7,458 nt of DNA from an uncultured Panacagrimonas sp. Lineage in GTDB: Bacteria; Pseudomonadota; Gammaproteobacteria; Nevskiales; Nevskiaceae. This document shows positions 1-6,141 of the stretch, one piece after another. The first letter of the stretch is position 1; each line of letters opens with the position of its first letter. The notes beneath the pieces are model-generated. The model saw only the letters and a list, made by a program, of their open reading frames with translations, searched no databases and had not been told where the DNA came from. A program made the translations under genes and the position numbers. The stretch spans positions 1 to 7,458 of the forward strand of contig CAMLNE010000212.1 in NCBI GenBank assembly GCA_946481265.1, given 5' to 3'.

Positions 1-2
1 CG

Positions 3-25
3 CAACCCGGGATAGCGCCGGGTTG
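3..25. other. Perfect 8-bp inverted repeat at the left edge
   Basis: CAACCCGG (3-10) and CCGGGTTG (18-25) are exact reverse complements around a 7-base loop, so a transcript from either strand could fold into a strong GC-rich hairpin. No T-run follows on either strand, so it is not a standard intrinsic terminator. It may belong to an element that begins left of the window. I cannot assign it a function. Confidence 0.35.
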
Positions 26-47
26 GGGCGGCGCGCGGCTGGCGACC

Positions 48-212
48 GTGCGCCTCATCAGCGACAATTGCAGGATGCCGTTCCGATCCGACTTCTTTCG
101 CATGAAGCTCTACCGGGTCGTCCAGCGTTCGTGCGGGGGGTCGACGACGTACCCGAAGGCGCCCGGGCGCGTTGGCCCGCCGATCGCCTTCGCCGTCCCG
201 GGGTCTGCATGA
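48..212 (+). CDS. Possible small ORF (54 aa) overlapping the dnaX start
   Basis: A reading frame, open from the left edge of the window, ends in a TGA at 210-212 that overlaps the dnaX ATG (209-211) as ATGA, an arrangement typical of translational coupling. Possible starts are GTG 48, ATG 75 and ATG 102; none has a good Shine-Dalgarno sequence. About 87% of third positions from 48 on are G or C, much higher than in the frame continuous with dnaX, so this is the most coding-like frame here. From GTG 48 the peptide would have 54 residues. It could also be the tail of a gene starting outside the window. I recognise no family: the N-terminal half is basic (RMPFRSDFFRMKLYRVV) and the C-terminal part is rich in Gly and Pro. 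It may equally be untranslated leader of dnaX. Confidence 0.22.
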   Translation: MRLISDNCRMPFRSDFFRMKLYRVVQRSCGGSTTYPKAPGRVGPPIAFAVPGSA

Positions 213-1855
213 GTTATCTCGCGCTCGCAAGAAAGTGGCGTCCCCGTGTCTTCGCCGACGTCATGGGACAGGGTCACGTGGTCAAGGCGCTGACGCACGC
301 GCTCGACGGCGACAAGCTCCATCCCGCGATCCTGCTGACCGGCACGCGCGGCGTCGGCAAGACCACCCTGGCGCGCATCGTCGCCAAGGGCCTGAATTGC
401 GAGACCGGCGTTTCGGCCACGCCCTGCGGCCTCTGCTCGGCCTGCCAGGAAGTGGACTCGGGCCGTTTCGTCGACCTGCTGGAAATCGACGCCGCGAGCA
501 ACACCGGCGTCGACAACGTGCGCGAGCTGATCGACAACAGCCAGTACGCGCCGGCGCGTGGACGCTACAAGGTGTACCTGATCGACGAGGTCCACATGCT
601 CTCGAAGAGTGCGTTCAACGCCCTCCTCAAGACCCTGGAGGAACCGCCGCCCCACGTGAAGTTCATCCTGGCCACGACGGATCCGCAGAAGCTGCCGATC
701 ACCGTGCTGAGCCGCTGCCTGCAGTTCAACCTCAAGCGGCTGCCGATCGCCGTCATCCGCGAGCAGCTTGCCAAGGTGCTGGACCAGGAAGGCGTCCCCT
801 ACGAGAGCGGCGCCGTCGGTGAGATCGCGCGCGCGGCGGATGGCTCGATGCGCGACGGCCTGTCGCTGGTCGATCAGGCCATCGCCTTTGCCGGCGGCGC
901 GAAGCTGGAACGCGGGCCGGTCGAGGACATGCTGGGAACCTCCGGGCGCCAGGTGCTCTATACGCTGTTGTCGGCGATCGCCAGCTTCGATGGTGCCGCG
1001 CTGATCGAGGGCGTGCGCCAGATCGAGACGCGCGCGCCGGACTACGCCACGCTGCTCAACGATCTGGCCGCGTACCTGCAGAGGATCGCGGTGCTGCAGG
1101 TTCTGCCGGCTGCGAAGTCGGACGACGACGATGCCGAGCTTCTGGCCCTGGTGCCTGCCTTCGCGGCTGAGGACGTGCAGCTCTGCTACCAGATCGCGGT
1201 CGCCGGCCGGCGCGACCTGCCCTGGGCCCCGGACCCGCGCAGCGGCTTCGAGATGACCCTGCTTCGCATGCTCGCCTTCCGGCCCGACGACTCCGGACCG
1301 GCCAGGGCACCGAGCCCGGCGGCCGGCGCGGGGCACGCAACGCCGGCCGCTCCGGGCGCCGTGGCGGCACCGGTCGAGCCACGGCCGACGGTCGCGTCCG
1401 TTGCGCTGGAGCCGGTGGCCGCAGCGGCTCCGGCCGCCCCGGCGGCGGTTGCGCCGGCCGTGGATCCCCAAAAGCTGCCGTGGGCCGAACGCATCGACAC
1501 CCTGGGCCTGGATGGCCAGGAGCGACGGCTGGCGCGCCAGTGCGCCTGGCTGGGCGAGCAGGACGGCTTGATCCGCCTGAGCCTGGCGCCGACGGCCGCG
1601 TTCCTGATGCAGGAGTCGCGGCGCGCCGCCATCGAGCAGGCGCTGAGCCGGCAGTACGGTGCGGCACGCCGGCTGCTGATCGAGATCGCCGACGAGGCGC
1701 TGGAGACGGCGCTGACGCCGGCGCAGATCGATCAACGCAAGATGCAGGAACGGCAGCACAAGGCCGAGGCCGGTGTGAACGAGGACCCGGTGGTGCGCGC
1801 TTTCAAGGAACAGTTCGGCGCCGTCGTGCGGCCCGGATCGATACAACCCCATTGA
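209..1855 (+). CDS. dnaX: DNA polymerase III subunit tau (clamp loader ATPase)
   Basis: This is the ATPase subunit of the DNA polymerase III clamp-loader complex, which opens and loads the beta sliding clamp; tau also links the loader to the polymerase cores and DnaB helicase. The 548-residue product opens with the family-typical MSYLALARKWRP, which fixes the start at ATG 209; the frame is open upstream to about 23, but that extension is not family-like. Visible motifs are Walker A GTRGVGKTT (45-53), four zinc-ligand cysteines (C64, C73, C76, C79), Walker B YLIDEVHML (123-131), sensor 1 ATTD (155-158), the SRC arginine finger (168-170) and the sensor 2 region SMRDGLSLVDQ (213-223). The collar domain runs to about 360, followed by an Ala/Pro linker (361-419) and a conserved-looking C-terminal domain ending near 500. 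E. coli tau has 643 residues, so the C-terminal half is shorter here. The A-AAA-AAG slippery site that yields gamma in E. coli is absent, so probably only tau is made. Confidence 0.97.
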   Translation: MSYLALARKWRPRVFADVMGQGHVVKALTHALDGDKLHPAILLTGTRGVGKTTLARIVAKGLNCETGVSATPCGLCSACQEVDSGRFVDLLEIDAASNTGVDNVRELIDNSQYAPARGRYKVYLIDEVHMLSKSAFNALLKTLEEPPPHVKFILATTDPQKLPITVLSRCLQFNLKRLPIAVIREQLAKVLDQEGVPYESGAVGEIARAADGSMRDGLSLVDQAIAFAGGAKLERGPVEDMLGTSGRQVLYTLLSAIASFDGAALIEGVRQIETRAPDYATLLNDLAAYLQRIAVLQVLPAAKSDDDDAELLALVPAFAAEDVQLCYQIAVAGRRDLPWAPDPRSGFEMTLLRMLAFRPDDSGPARAPSPAAGAGHATPAAPGAVAAPVEPRPTVASVALEPVAAAAPAAPAAVAPAVDPQKLPWAERIDTLGLDGQERRLARQCAWLGEQDGLIRLSLAPTAAFLMQESRRAAIEQALSRQYGAARRLLIEIADEALETALTPAQIDQRKMQERQHKAEAGVNEDPVVRAFKEQFGAVVRPGSIQPH

Positions 1856-1865
1856 ACGGACAAGC

Positions 1866-1871
1866 GAAGGA
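1866..1871 (+). promoter_or_regulatory. Ribosome binding site of ybaB
   Basis: GAAGGA lies 6 bases before the ATG at 1878 and fits a Shine-Dalgarno sequence. It supports that start and lets ybaB be translated independently of dnaX, whose stop is 10 bases upstream of the site. Confidence 0.7.
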
Positions 1872-1877
1872 CAGCAC

Positions 1878-2201
1878 ATGAAAGGCGCACTCGGCCAGAT
1901 CATGCAGCAGGCGCAGAAGGTGCAGGAAAACATGAAGCGCGCGCAGGAGGAGATCGCGCGCATGGAGATCGTCGGCGAGTCCGGCGCCGGCATGGTCAAG
2001 GTCACCCTCGACGGTCGTCACCAGGCGCGCAAGATCGAGATCAACCCGGCGGCGCTGGGCGAGGAGAAGGAATTCCTCGAGGACCTGGTGGCCGCGGCGA
2101 TCAACGACGCGGTGCAGAAGCTCGAGTCGGCGACCAAGGAAAAGATGGCGGCGGTCACCGGCGGCATGGGTCTGCCGCCCGGCATGAATCTCGGCTTCTG
2201 A
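1878..2201 (+). CDS. ybaB: YbaB/EbfC family nucleoid-associated protein
   Basis: This is a small DNA-binding protein of the YbaB/EbfC family, which forms tweezer-like dimers that bind DNA and is regarded as nucleoid-associated. The 107-residue length is normal. Family hallmarks are the N-terminal coiled helix beginning MKGALGQIMQQAQKVQENM (1-19), the central sheet GMVKVTLDGRHQARKIEINP (38-57), the acidic LEDLVAAAINDAVQK helix (67-81) and the Gly/Pro-rich Met-containing tail ending GMNLGF. The gene starts 22 bp after dnaX stops and has its own ribosome binding site, so co-transcription with dnaX is likely. The dnaX-ybaB pair is the usual gammaproteobacterial order, but the expected third member, recR, does not follow. 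Confidence 0.96.
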   Translation: MKGALGQIMQQAQKVQENMKRAQEEIARMEIVGESGAGMVKVTLDGRHQARKIEINPAALGEEKEFLEDLVAAAINDAVQKLESATKEKMAAVTGGMGLPPGMNLGF

Positions 2202-2213
2202 ACGACCGCGTCC

Positions 2214-2498
2214 GTGGCCACGGCGCCAGACCGCGAACGGGCCACGCTGCTGGACCGCTTCGCGCTCGGCGCCCTGTCGGGATTCAGCGCACTGCTGCTG
2301 GGTGGCCTGCTCTGGGGCGGCCTTTCCATCACCGCCGCGCAACTGGGCTTCGACAGCCTGCCTTCGCCGATCTGGGTGGGCGCGTTCGCCGGCCTGATGG
2401 CGCTGCTCGGCTTCGTGCTGCTGGAGAATTTCGTCGCGGTCGCGGTCGCGCGAATGCTGCACTGGGTCCTGCGCCTGCTGCGCATCCTGGCGCCGTGA
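2214..2498 (+). CDS. Uncharacterised two-helix inner-membrane protein
   Basis: I do not recognise a family for this 94-residue protein. It has a short charged N-terminus (residues 1-16), two hydrophobic segments suited to membrane helices (about 17-43, rich in Gly and Leu with LLLGGLLWGGLSI; and about 53-78, IWVGAFAGLMALLGFVLLE) and a C-terminal amphipathic stretch with several arginines (80-90), which favours a cytoplasmic C-terminus. The start is GTG 2214, 12 bp after the ybaB stop; no clear Shine-Dalgarno sequence precedes it, so translation may be coupled to ybaB. No earlier start gives a sensible protein. G or C fills nearly all third positions, as in the neighbours, which supports real coding. 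It occupies the place where recR normally lies. Whether it has anything to do with replication or with cysG cannot be told from sequence. Confidence 0.7.
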   Translation: MATAPDRERATLLDRFALGALSGFSALLLGGLLWGGLSITAAQLGFDSLPSPIWVGAFAGLMALLGFVLLENFVAVAVARMLHWVLRLLRILAP

Positions 2499-2534
2499 AC
2501 GCCCGGTTTCCTCTGGGCGTCGCGATCCTGGCCA

Positions 2535-2840
2535 GTGAGGGCCACGTCGGCGCGCAGCGCCAGTGCCGGCTTCACCCGGCCGCTGCCGTCGGCCATCGTC
2601 ATGCCCGGTCACGGCATCGGGCTCGGGTTCCTCGTGCGGAGGCCGGACCGCCTCCTGGTCGGCAGTGCCGGTGCCGGTGCCGGGTGGTCGGGTGTCGGGA
2701 TCGTGCTGATCTTCCGGATCTCCCTGATCGGCTGGTTCATCCTGCGCCAGGTGCTGGACCTGGCCGCAATGCCGGGCATGGCGCGGGTGATCTGCCGCGT
2801 GCCGGTCATCCTCCCGTTCTCGCGCAGCACCGTGCACTGA
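2535..2840 (+). CDS. Candidate small membrane protein upstream of cysG
   Basis: This is a weakly supported ORF of up to 101 residues starting at GTG 2535; ATG 2601 is an alternative giving 79 residues. In its favour, about 93% of third positions are G or C, it has one hydrophobic segment around 52-70 (GVGIVLIFRISLIGWFIL), and its TGA ends one base before the GTG of cysG, a spacing typical of coupled genes. Against it, neither start has a Shine-Dalgarno sequence, the putative helix carries an arginine in its middle, no family is recognisable, and an antisense frame shares the same third positions, so the composition test does not settle the strand. If it is not a gene, 2499-2841 is a 343-bp gap with no other feature I can support beyond a short hexamer repeat. 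Confidence 0.35.
   Translation: MRATSARSASAGFTRPLPSAIVMPGHGIGLGFLVRRPDRLLVGSAGAGAGWSGVGIVLIFRISLIGWFILRQVLDLAAMPGMARVICRVPVILPFSRSTVH
2665..2682 (+). repeat. GTGCCG hexamer, three tandem copies
   Basis: Three exact copies of GTGCCG occur at 2665, 2671 and 2677, encoding an alternating Ala-Gly run in the candidate ORF. A change in copy number would stay in frame. It is probably a chance low-complexity patch in GC-rich DNA. Confidence 0.4.
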
Positions 2841-2841
2841 A

Positions 2842-4224
2842 GTGACCCGATCCTACTTTCCGATCTTCGTCGATCTGCTCGACCAGCCGGTGCTGGTGGT
2901 TGGGGGCGGCCAGGTGGCCACGCGCAAGATCCGCCTGCTGCGCAAGTCCGGCGCGAAGGTCCGCGTGGTGGCGCGCGAACTCGACGAGGAGCTGGTGACA
3001 CTGGCCGCCGAGGGCGCGCTCGAGCGCGTGGCCGCGACCTTCGAGCCGGCGCAGCTCACCGGCATGCGCCTGGTGATCGCCGCCACCGACGACCGCGGAT
3101 TGAACCGCACGGTCGCCGCCGCCGCCGAAGCGGCCGGCCTGCTGTGCAACGTGGTGGATGACCCCGCCGCGAGCCGCTTCATCACACCCTCGATCGTCGA
3201 GCGTGCGCCGATCACGGTCGCCATCTCGACCGCAGGCGCCGCGCCGGTGCTGGCGCGGCGCCTGCGTGAACGCATCGAATCGCTGCTGCCCGCCGCTTAC
3301 GGCAAGGTCGCCTCGTTCATGGAACGGCACCGTGGGCGCGTCAAGACCTTGCCGCAGGAGACGCGGCGCCAGCTCTGGGAGGACTTCCTGGACGGCCCGG
3401 GGCCGGAACGCCTGCTTGCCGGCGACGAAGTGGCGGCCGTGTTCGAACTGGAGAGCCTGGCCGGCGGTGCGCGCCCGCGCGGCGAGGTGTACCTGGTCGG
3501 CGCCGGCCCTGGCGATCCGGACCTGCTCAGTTTCCGCGCGCTGCGCCTGATGCAGCAGTGCGACGTGGTGCTGTACGACGCCCTGATCGCCCCATCCATT
3601 CTCGACCTGGTGCGGCGCGAGGCCGAGCGCGTCTATGTCGGCAAGCGGCGCGCCCGGCCCACGCTGCCGCAGGAGGACATCAACGCCGAGCTGGTGCGAC
3701 TGGCGCAGGCGGGAAAGCGCGTGCTGCGGCTCAAGGGCGGCGATCCCTTCGTGTTCGGCCGTGGCGGCGAGGAGATCGAGGAACTGGCCGCGGCCGGCGT
3801 GCCGTTCCAGGTCGTGCCGGGCATCAGTGCCGCCAACGGTTGCGCCGCCTACGCCGGCATTCCGCTCACCCATCGCGACTACGCGCAGTCCTGCGTGTTC
3901 GTCACCGGTCACCGGCGCAAGGACGGGCAGCTGGACCTGCACTGGGATTCGCTGGCACGGCGCGGGCAGACGGTGGTGATCTACATGGGCCGCACCGCGC
4001 TGCCCGAACTGTGCGCGCAGCTGATCGCCGGCGGCCTGCCGGCGGACTGGCCCGCCGCGCTGATCGAGCAGGGCACCACGCAGGCGCAGGAGGTGGTCAG
4101 CGGCACGCTGTCCAGCCTGCCCGCACTGGTCGCCGCGCGCAGCGACATCGACGGCGCCAGCCTGGTCATCGTCGGCGAGGTGGTGCGTCTGCGCGAACGC
4201 CTGAAGTGGTTTGCGCCGCGCTGA
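2842..4224 (+). CDS. cysG: Siroheme synthase (trifunctional CysG)
   Basis: CysG makes siroheme, the cofactor of sulfite and nitrite reductases, from uroporphyrinogen III: two SAM-dependent methylations, NAD-dependent dehydrogenation of precorrin-2, then ferrochelation. The 460-residue product has full length (E. coli has 457) and both modules. The N-terminal dehydrogenase/ferrochelatase has the NAD-binding VVGGGQVATRK (19-29), the catalytic-region NVVDD (103-107) and PSIVER...PVLARRLRE (116-143). The C-terminal methyltransferase has VYLVGAGPGDPDLLS (216-230), LYDALI with D246, VGK with K268, LRLKGGDPFVFGRGGEE (295-311), VVPGISAANG (324-333), PLTHRDYAQS and YMG with M382. D246, K268 and M382 match the known SUMT active-site pattern. 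The segment where E. coli has SSGGTSPV reads STAGAAPV here. The start is GTG 2842, directly after a TGA, without a Shine-Dalgarno sequence, so coupled translation is plausible. No sulfate-assimilation gene is adjacent. Confidence 0.96.
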   Translation: MTRSYFPIFVDLLDQPVLVVGGGQVATRKIRLLRKSGAKVRVVARELDEELVTLAAEGALERVAATFEPAQLTGMRLVIAATDDRGLNRTVAAAAEAAGLLCNVVDDPAASRFITPSIVERAPITVAISTAGAAPVLARRLRERIESLLPAAYGKVASFMERHRGRVKTLPQETRRQLWEDFLDGPGPERLLAGDEVAAVFELESLAGGARPRGEVYLVGAGPGDPDLLSFRALRLMQQCDVVLYDALIAPSILDLVRREAERVYVGKRRARPTLPQEDINAELVRLAQAGKRVLRLKGGDPFVFGRGGEEIEELAAAGVPFQVVPGISAANGCAAYAGIPLTHRDYAQSCVFVTGHRRKDGQLDLHWDSLARRGQTVVIYMGRTALPELCAQLIAGGLPADWPAALIEQGTTQAQEVVSGTLSSLPALVAARSDIDGASLVIVGEVVRLRERLKWFAPR

Positions 4225-4225
4225 T

Positions 4226-4259
4226 CGGCGCATGTCGGCGCGCGCGCTCGCCGACGCCG
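4226..4259. terminator. Possible bidirectional terminator between convergent genes
   Basis: The 37-bp gap between the stops of cysG and the DGPF gene holds a two-part inverted repeat. GTCGGCG (4234-4240) pairs with CGCCGAC (4249-4255) around an 8-base loop, and an outer CGGC (4226-4229) pairs with GCCG (4256-4259) across a 4-base bulge. Only two T residues follow on the plus strand, so intrinsic termination would be weak; its position between convergent genes is the main argument. Confidence 0.4.
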
Positions 4260-4261
4260 TT

Positions 4262-4615
4262 CTACTCCGAGCAGGGTCCGATCTGGCGCACCTCGATCGC
4301 GGCCCATGCCGCCGCCGGGCACTCGCTGGCGATCGCCACCGCCTCCTCGCGCGTGGCGCAGGTGAGCAGGAAGTAGCCGCCGATCATTTCCTTGGCTTCC
4401 GCGAACGGCCCGTCCACGAGGCTGCGCCGGCCGTCGCGCACCTGCACGCGCACGGCCTCGGTCTCCGCGCGCAGCGAGTTGCTTCCGGCGAGGACACCGC
4501 GGGTCTGCAGGGCTTCGCCCCAGCGCGTCATCTGCTCCATGCGACGCGGCCCTTCGCCGGCGGGCAGGCGGCGACGCTCCCCGGGTTGCTCGATCACCAG
4601 CAGCATGTAGGACAT
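4262..4615 (-). CDS. YCII/DGPF-domain protein
   Basis: This 117-residue protein belongs to the YCII-related superfamily, DGPF branch. It shows the typical N-terminal strand MSYMLLVIEQPGE and the signature DGPFAEAKE (68-76), followed by IGGYFLLTCATREEAVAIASECP (78-100) and the terminal strand AIEVRQIGP. Members are small dimeric alpha+beta-barrel-like proteins; the enzymatic or sensory role of the DGPF branch is unsettled, so I give no reaction. The start is ATG 4615; the frame extends upstream to 4693, but MSYML is the family-like beginning. A weak GGGAA lies 6 bases before it. The gene follows the sigma-factor gene after 59 bp on the same strand. This pairing is characteristic of ECF42 sigma factors, whose known targets include DGPF genes. 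The upstream 59 bp is locally richer in A and T (about 4616-4647), but I see no convincing promoter there. Confidence 0.92.
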   Translation of the reverse strand: MSYMLLVIEQPGERRRLPAGEGPRRMEQMTRWGEALQTRGVLAGSNSLRAETEAVRVQVRDGRRSLVDGPFAEAKEMIGGYFLLTCATREEAVAIASECPAAAWAAIEVRQIGPCSE

Positions 4616-4674
4616 GTTTGGTTCCCGTTTTCCTGATCGGTTTTCAACGCACACCGGGGCAAGAGCGCTCGCGC

Positions 4675-5964
4675 CTACAGGGGAGCGCCACACTCCGCCG
4701 CCCGCCGCAGCAACAGCTGCCGCTCCTTCTCGTTGCGCGTGAGTCCGGCGGCGCGCTCGAACTCCGCGCGCGCCTCGTCGCGCCGCCCCAGCTTGTACAG
4801 CAGGTCACCGCGCACGCTCGGCAGCAGGTGGTAGTTGCGCAGGGTCGGTTCGGACACGAGGCGATCGGCGAGTTCGAGCCCCGCGGCCGCGCCGAAGGCC
4901 ATGGACAGGGCGACCGCCCGGTTGAGTTCGACCACCGGTGATGGCGAGGCCTGCGCGAGCGCCGCGTACAGCGCGGCGATGCGCGCCCAGTCGGTCTGTT
5001 CGGGGCTGCGTGCCCGCGCGTGGCAGGCGGCGATCGAGGCCTGCAGCGCATAGGGTCCCAGGGCGATGCCGCAGGCGCGGGCATCGTCCTCGGCGAGCCG
5101 GAGCGCGTTCAGCCCGCGGCGGATCAGCAGCTGATCCCAGCGCGCGCGATTCTGCTCGAGGAGCAGGACCGGCTCGCCGGTCGGGCCGGTGCGCGCATGC
5201 AGGCGCGAGGCCTGGATTTCCATCAGCGCGGCCAGGCCCTGCACCTCCGATTCCTGCGGAGCGAGCCCGGCGAGCACGCGGCCGAGCCGCAGCGCCTCCT
5301 CGCACAGCGCCGGGCGCATCCACTGGTCGCCGGCGGTTGCCGAGTAGCCCTCGTTGAAGATCAGGTAGATCACCTCGAGCACCGAGGCCAGCCGCTCTTC
5401 GAGCTCCGCGCCGCGCGGAACTTCGAACGGCACGCGCGCCCGCGACAGGGCGCGCTTGGCGCGCACGATGCGCTGCGCAATCGTCGGTTCGGGCACCAGG
5501 AAGGCGCGCGCGATCTCGTCGGTGGTCAGGCCGCCGAGCAGGCGCAGGGTCAGCGCGACCCTGGCCTCGGTCGACAGCAGGGGGTGGCAGGCCGTGAACA
5601 TCAGGCGCAGCAGATCGTCGCCGAAGGGATCATCAAGGGCGGCATCCAGATCGGGTTGTGCCATGGCCAGCTGCTCCTCGATTTCGCGCGCGACGTGGTC
5701 CTGCCGCTTGGCCAGCCAGCTGGCGCGACGCAGGCGGTCGAGCGCGCGGTTCCTGGCGGTGGTCGTCAGCCAGGCGCCCGGGTTGTCGGGTACGCCGGTC
5801 TGCGGCCAGGTTTCCAGCGCCGCGACCAGCGCATCCTGTGCCAGCTCCTCGGCCACGCCGACATCGCGCACCAGGCGGGCCAGGCCGGCGATGACGCGCG
5901 CCGACTCCATCCGCCACACGGCATCGATGCGGCGGTGGATCGCGGTGGGTATGGGCATGGGCAT
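4675..5964 (-). CDS. ECF42-type RNA polymerase sigma factor with C-terminal extension
   Basis: This alternative sigma factor directs RNA polymerase to a small set of promoters. With the start at ATG 5964 it has 429 residues, about twice a normal ECF sigma. Region 2 spans about 12-88 (AVWRMESARVIAGLARLVRD, AEELAQDALVAALE, the VPDNPGAWLTTTARNRALDRLRR stretch at 58-80). Region 4 spans about 118-175 (LLRLMFTACHPLL, GLTTDEIARAFLV as the helix-turn-helix, EPTIAQRIVRAKRAL). The rest is the DUF6596 domain (about 190-290, with IYLIFNEGYSAT) and TPR-like helices (about 320-415, with VVELNRAVALSMAFG and GDLLYKLGRRDEARAEFERA). This architecture defines the ECF42 (SigJ-like) group, which lacks a classical anti-sigma partner; the extension is thought to carry the control. 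The start is uncertain: ATG 5958 and GTG 5976 are also possible, none with a Shine-Dalgarno sequence. The upstream 47-aa ORF ends 23 bp before ATG 5964, which suggests coupling. The usual DGPF partner lies downstream. Confidence 0.94.
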   Translation of the reverse strand: MPMPIPTAIHRRIDAVWRMESARVIAGLARLVRDVGVAEELAQDALVAALETWPQTGVPDNPGAWLTTTARNRALDRLRRASWLAKRQDHVAREIEEQLAMAQPDLDAALDDPFGDDLLRLMFTACHPLLSTEARVALTLRLLGGLTTDEIARAFLVPEPTIAQRIVRAKRALSRARVPFEVPRGAELEERLASVLEVIYLIFNEGYSATAGDQWMRPALCEEALRLGRVLAGLAPQESEVQGLAALMEIQASRLHARTGPTGEPVLLLEQNRARWDQLLIRRGLNALRLAEDDARACGIALGPYALQASIAACHARARSPEQTDWARIAALYAALAQASPSPVVELNRAVALSMAFGAAAGLELADRLVSEPTLRNYHLLPSVRGDLLYKLGRRDEARAEFERAAGLTRNEKERQLLLRRAAECGAPL

Positions 5965-5968
5965 GGGC
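5951..5968 (-). repeat. GCCCAT hexamer repeat at the sigma-factor start
   Basis: Read on the minus strand, three tandem GCCCAT units supply two in-frame ATG codons (5964 and 5958), with a third near-copy CCCATA after them, so the protein begins Met-Pro-Met-Pro-Ile-Pro. The repeat makes the true start ambiguous. A change in copy number would add or remove Met-Pro pairs without shifting the frame. Confidence 0.55.
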
Positions 5969-5987
5969 GTCGGCACGGGGCGCCGAT

Positions 5988-6131
5988 TCAGGCCGGGCCG
6001 ATCGCGGTGGCGAGCCGTGTCAGCCTCGCGATGTGCGCCGCACGGTCCATGCGCAAGCCATGCGGCCGGCCTGCGGCGTTGGCGGGCGGGCGGCCGCCGG
6101 GCAGCGCAGGGTCGAACAGGATCCGGTACAT
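5988..6131 (-). CDS. Small hypothetical protein (47 aa)
   Basis: I recognise no family for this 47-residue protein. Its start at ATG 6131 is well supported by GGAGGAA three bases upstream, the strongest ribosome binding site in the window, and about 89% of its third positions are G or C. It begins MYRILFDPALPGG, has a Gly/Pro/Ala-rich middle (11-25) and ends in a basic amphipathic helix candidate (DRAAHIARLTRLATAI, 29-44). There is no signal peptide, cysteine cluster or clear membrane helix. It starts 59 bp after the efflux-pump gene ends and finishes 23 bp before the likely sigma-factor start, so it may be a coupling leader for the sigma gene, a small regulator, or the remnant of a longer gene. 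Confidence 0.55.
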   Translation of the reverse strand: MYRILFDPALPGGRPPANAAGRPHGLRMDRAAHIARLTRLATAIGPA

Positions 6132-6134
6132 GCG

Positions 6135-6141
6135 TTCCTCC
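6135..6141 (-). promoter_or_regulatory. Strong ribosome binding site of the 47-aa ORF
   Basis: Read on the minus strand, GGAGGAA precedes ATG 6131 by three bases (five from GGAGG). It is the best anti-SD match in the window and fixes the start of the small ORF between the efflux pump and the sigma factor. Confidence 0.75.

Noticed and set aside
68..96. TTGCAG at 68-73 as a -35 element for dnaX
   Set aside because: The hexamer 17 bases downstream (ACTTCT) is a poor -10, so I do not call a promoter.
1466..1474. CCC CAA AAG in dnaX just after the Ala/Pro linker, near where E. coli shifts frame to make gamma
   Set aside because: It is not an X-XXY-YYZ heptamer, and the -1 frame stays open past the dnaX stop, so no short gamma would result. 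A +1 shift at CCC-C would stop at 1569-1571, but there is no stimulatory Shine-Dalgarno sequence or clear hairpin to support it.
110..2005. 631-codon open frame on the minus strand opposite dnaX and ybaB
   Set aside because: It lies antisense to two certain genes, its product is Arg/Gln/His-rich with no family resemblance, and long antisense frames are expected in DNA this GC-rich.
2495..2845. 116-codon plus-strand frame with GTG overlapping the stop of the 94-aa membrane protein
   Set aside because: Despite the GTGA overlap, its third positions are often T and its product is Arg/His/Pro-rich, as expected for a shadow of the frame at 2535-2840.
2806..4233. 475-codon minus-strand frame opposite cysG
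   Set aside because: Antisense shadow of cysG, with low-complexity composition and no recognisable motif.
4616..4674. TTGAAA-like -35 element (minus strand, 4647-4642) before the DGPF gene
   Set aside because: No acceptable -10 hexamer lies at 16-18 bases, and no ECF42-type TGTCGA is present in the gap.
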